From an uncultured Caryophanales bacterium (GTDB taxonomy: Bacteria > Bacillota_I > Bacilli_A > RF39 > UBA660), in the NCBI GenBank assembly GCA_937897245.1, contig CALCBO010000175.1, positions 1-5,570 of the forward strand: a stretch of DNA of 5,570 nt. The letters run 5' to 3'. The position numbers and the translations under genes were made by a program. The notes beneath the pieces were generated by a model, which saw only the letters and a program-made list of their open reading frames with translations, was not told where the DNA came from and made no database searches. Positions 5,132 through 5,570 of this stretch are shown here, piece after piece. Each line of letters starts with the position of its first letter. Positions within the stretch are counted from its first letter, which is position 1.

Positions 5132-5570
5132 CAACAACTCTGCTTTACTCATTTTAGAATAATTTTTTATTCCTTTTTCTTTTGCCATTTCTTTTAATTT
5201 CGTAATAGATAAAGACTCTAAATTATTCTCATCTTCTTCTGGCATATGTCCATTTTCTACTAAATAATCAATTTGTTCTTTAGTCAATGTTTCATATTCT
5301 AATAATGTCTCCGCAATTAATTTTAATAATGGTTTATTTTTCTTAATTATTTCAGTTGCATTCTTATGACACTCATTAATAATTTTTCTCATTTCCATGT
5401 CAATCTCATTTGCAACCTCATTTGAAAAATGTTGTGGTTTATTATAGTCTCTTCCTAAGAACACACTACCTGATTGTTGCTCAAATTGAAGAGGTCCTAA
5501 ATCACTCATACCATACTCAGTAACCATTGCTCTAGCAATCTTTGTTGCTTTTTCAAAATAAAATTTATCA
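5114..5570 (-). CDS. ftsH: ATP-dependent zinc metalloprotease FtsH, C-terminal fragment with Rho_N/SAP-like tail
   Basis: End of the membrane-anchored AAA+ protease that degrades misassembled membrane proteins and some regulators. Only the last 151 codons are in the window; the membrane anchor, ATPase and HEXXH site lie beyond the right edge. The visible part starts FEKATKIARAMVTEYGMSDLG and continues with GPLQF, SVFLGRD, a long helix and LVENGHMP, which matches the M41 peptidase C-terminal helices. After a short acidic linker (PEEDENN, fragment residues 110-116), the protein continues for 35 residues with LKEMAKEKGIKNYSKMSKAE. This has the L...G..N...M.K..L pattern of the Rho N-terminal/SAP-like helical fold. 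FtsH tails are usually short and disordered, so this is unusual. The gene ends in a terminator hairpin. In Bacillota ftsH commonly lies upstream of hslO-dusB-lysS, as the context here partly keeps. Confidence 0.95.
   Translation of the reverse strand, partial: DKFYFEKATKIARAMVTEYGMSDLGPLQFEQQSGSVFLGRDYNKPQHFSNEVANEIDMEMRKIINECHKNATEIIKKNKPLLKLIAETLLEYETLTKEQIDYLVENGHMPEEDENNLESLSITKLKEMAKEKGIKNYSKMSKAELLKELDV

Noticed and set aside
4918..5157. Plus-strand 79-codon open frame across the mscL start and ftsH end
   Set aside because: It runs through a promoter, a terminator and two minus-strand genes, and has no domain-like sequence.
1..5570. CRISPR array, tRNA or rRNA gene, insertion sequence or attachment site
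   Set aside because: No spaced direct repeats, no cloverleaf in the three short gaps, no transposase-like protein and no terminal repeats were seen.

Overview
The window is AT-rich (roughly 30% GC by eye) and every gene lies on the minus strand. Gene content, strong AGGAGG ribosome binding sites and protein style point to a low-GC Bacillota genome, possibly a gut lineage near Erysipelotrichia, RF39 or the Mollicutes; this placement is an inference. All eleven Trp codons I checked are TGG and no gene contains an internal TGA, so the standard bacterial code (table 11) fits better than the Mycoplasma code.

In transcription order (right to left) the layout is as follows. (1) The C-terminal end of the membrane AAA+ protease FtsH, entering from the right edge and ending in an unusual Rho_N/SAP-like tail. 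(2) mscL, the large mechanosensitive channel, with its own promoter and terminator. (3) A three-gene operon: dusB (tRNA dihydrouridine synthase), a small RDD-family membrane protein whose start overlaps the end of dusB, and lysS (class II lysyl-tRNA synthetase), whose Shine-Dalgarno overlaps the RDD stop codon. (4) A YfcC/DcuC-type transporter with its own promoter, cut by the left edge, carrying a long charged Lys/Ser/Asn/Thr-rich loop between its two membrane halves. The only gene-free gaps are 65, 79 and 96 bases; each holds a terminator followed at once by a promoter. I see no RNA genes, mobile elements, CRISPR arrays or long repeats.

The order ftsH ... dusB - lysS is the conserved Bacillota housekeeping cluster (in Bacillus subtilis ftsH, coaX, hslO, ... 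dusB, lysS). Here hslO and the folate and cysteine genes are absent from the interval, and mscL and the RDD gene sit in their place. Functionally the window joins membrane proteostasis (FtsH), osmotic safety (MscL), tRNA modification and charging (DusB, LysRS), and solute transport.

I do not see a clear new multi-gene system. The most notable points are the nucleic-acid-binding-like tail on FtsH, the histone-tail-like loop inside the transporter, and the compact terminator/promoter packing, in which stop codons lie in terminator hairpins and -35 boxes lie in or against U-tracts.
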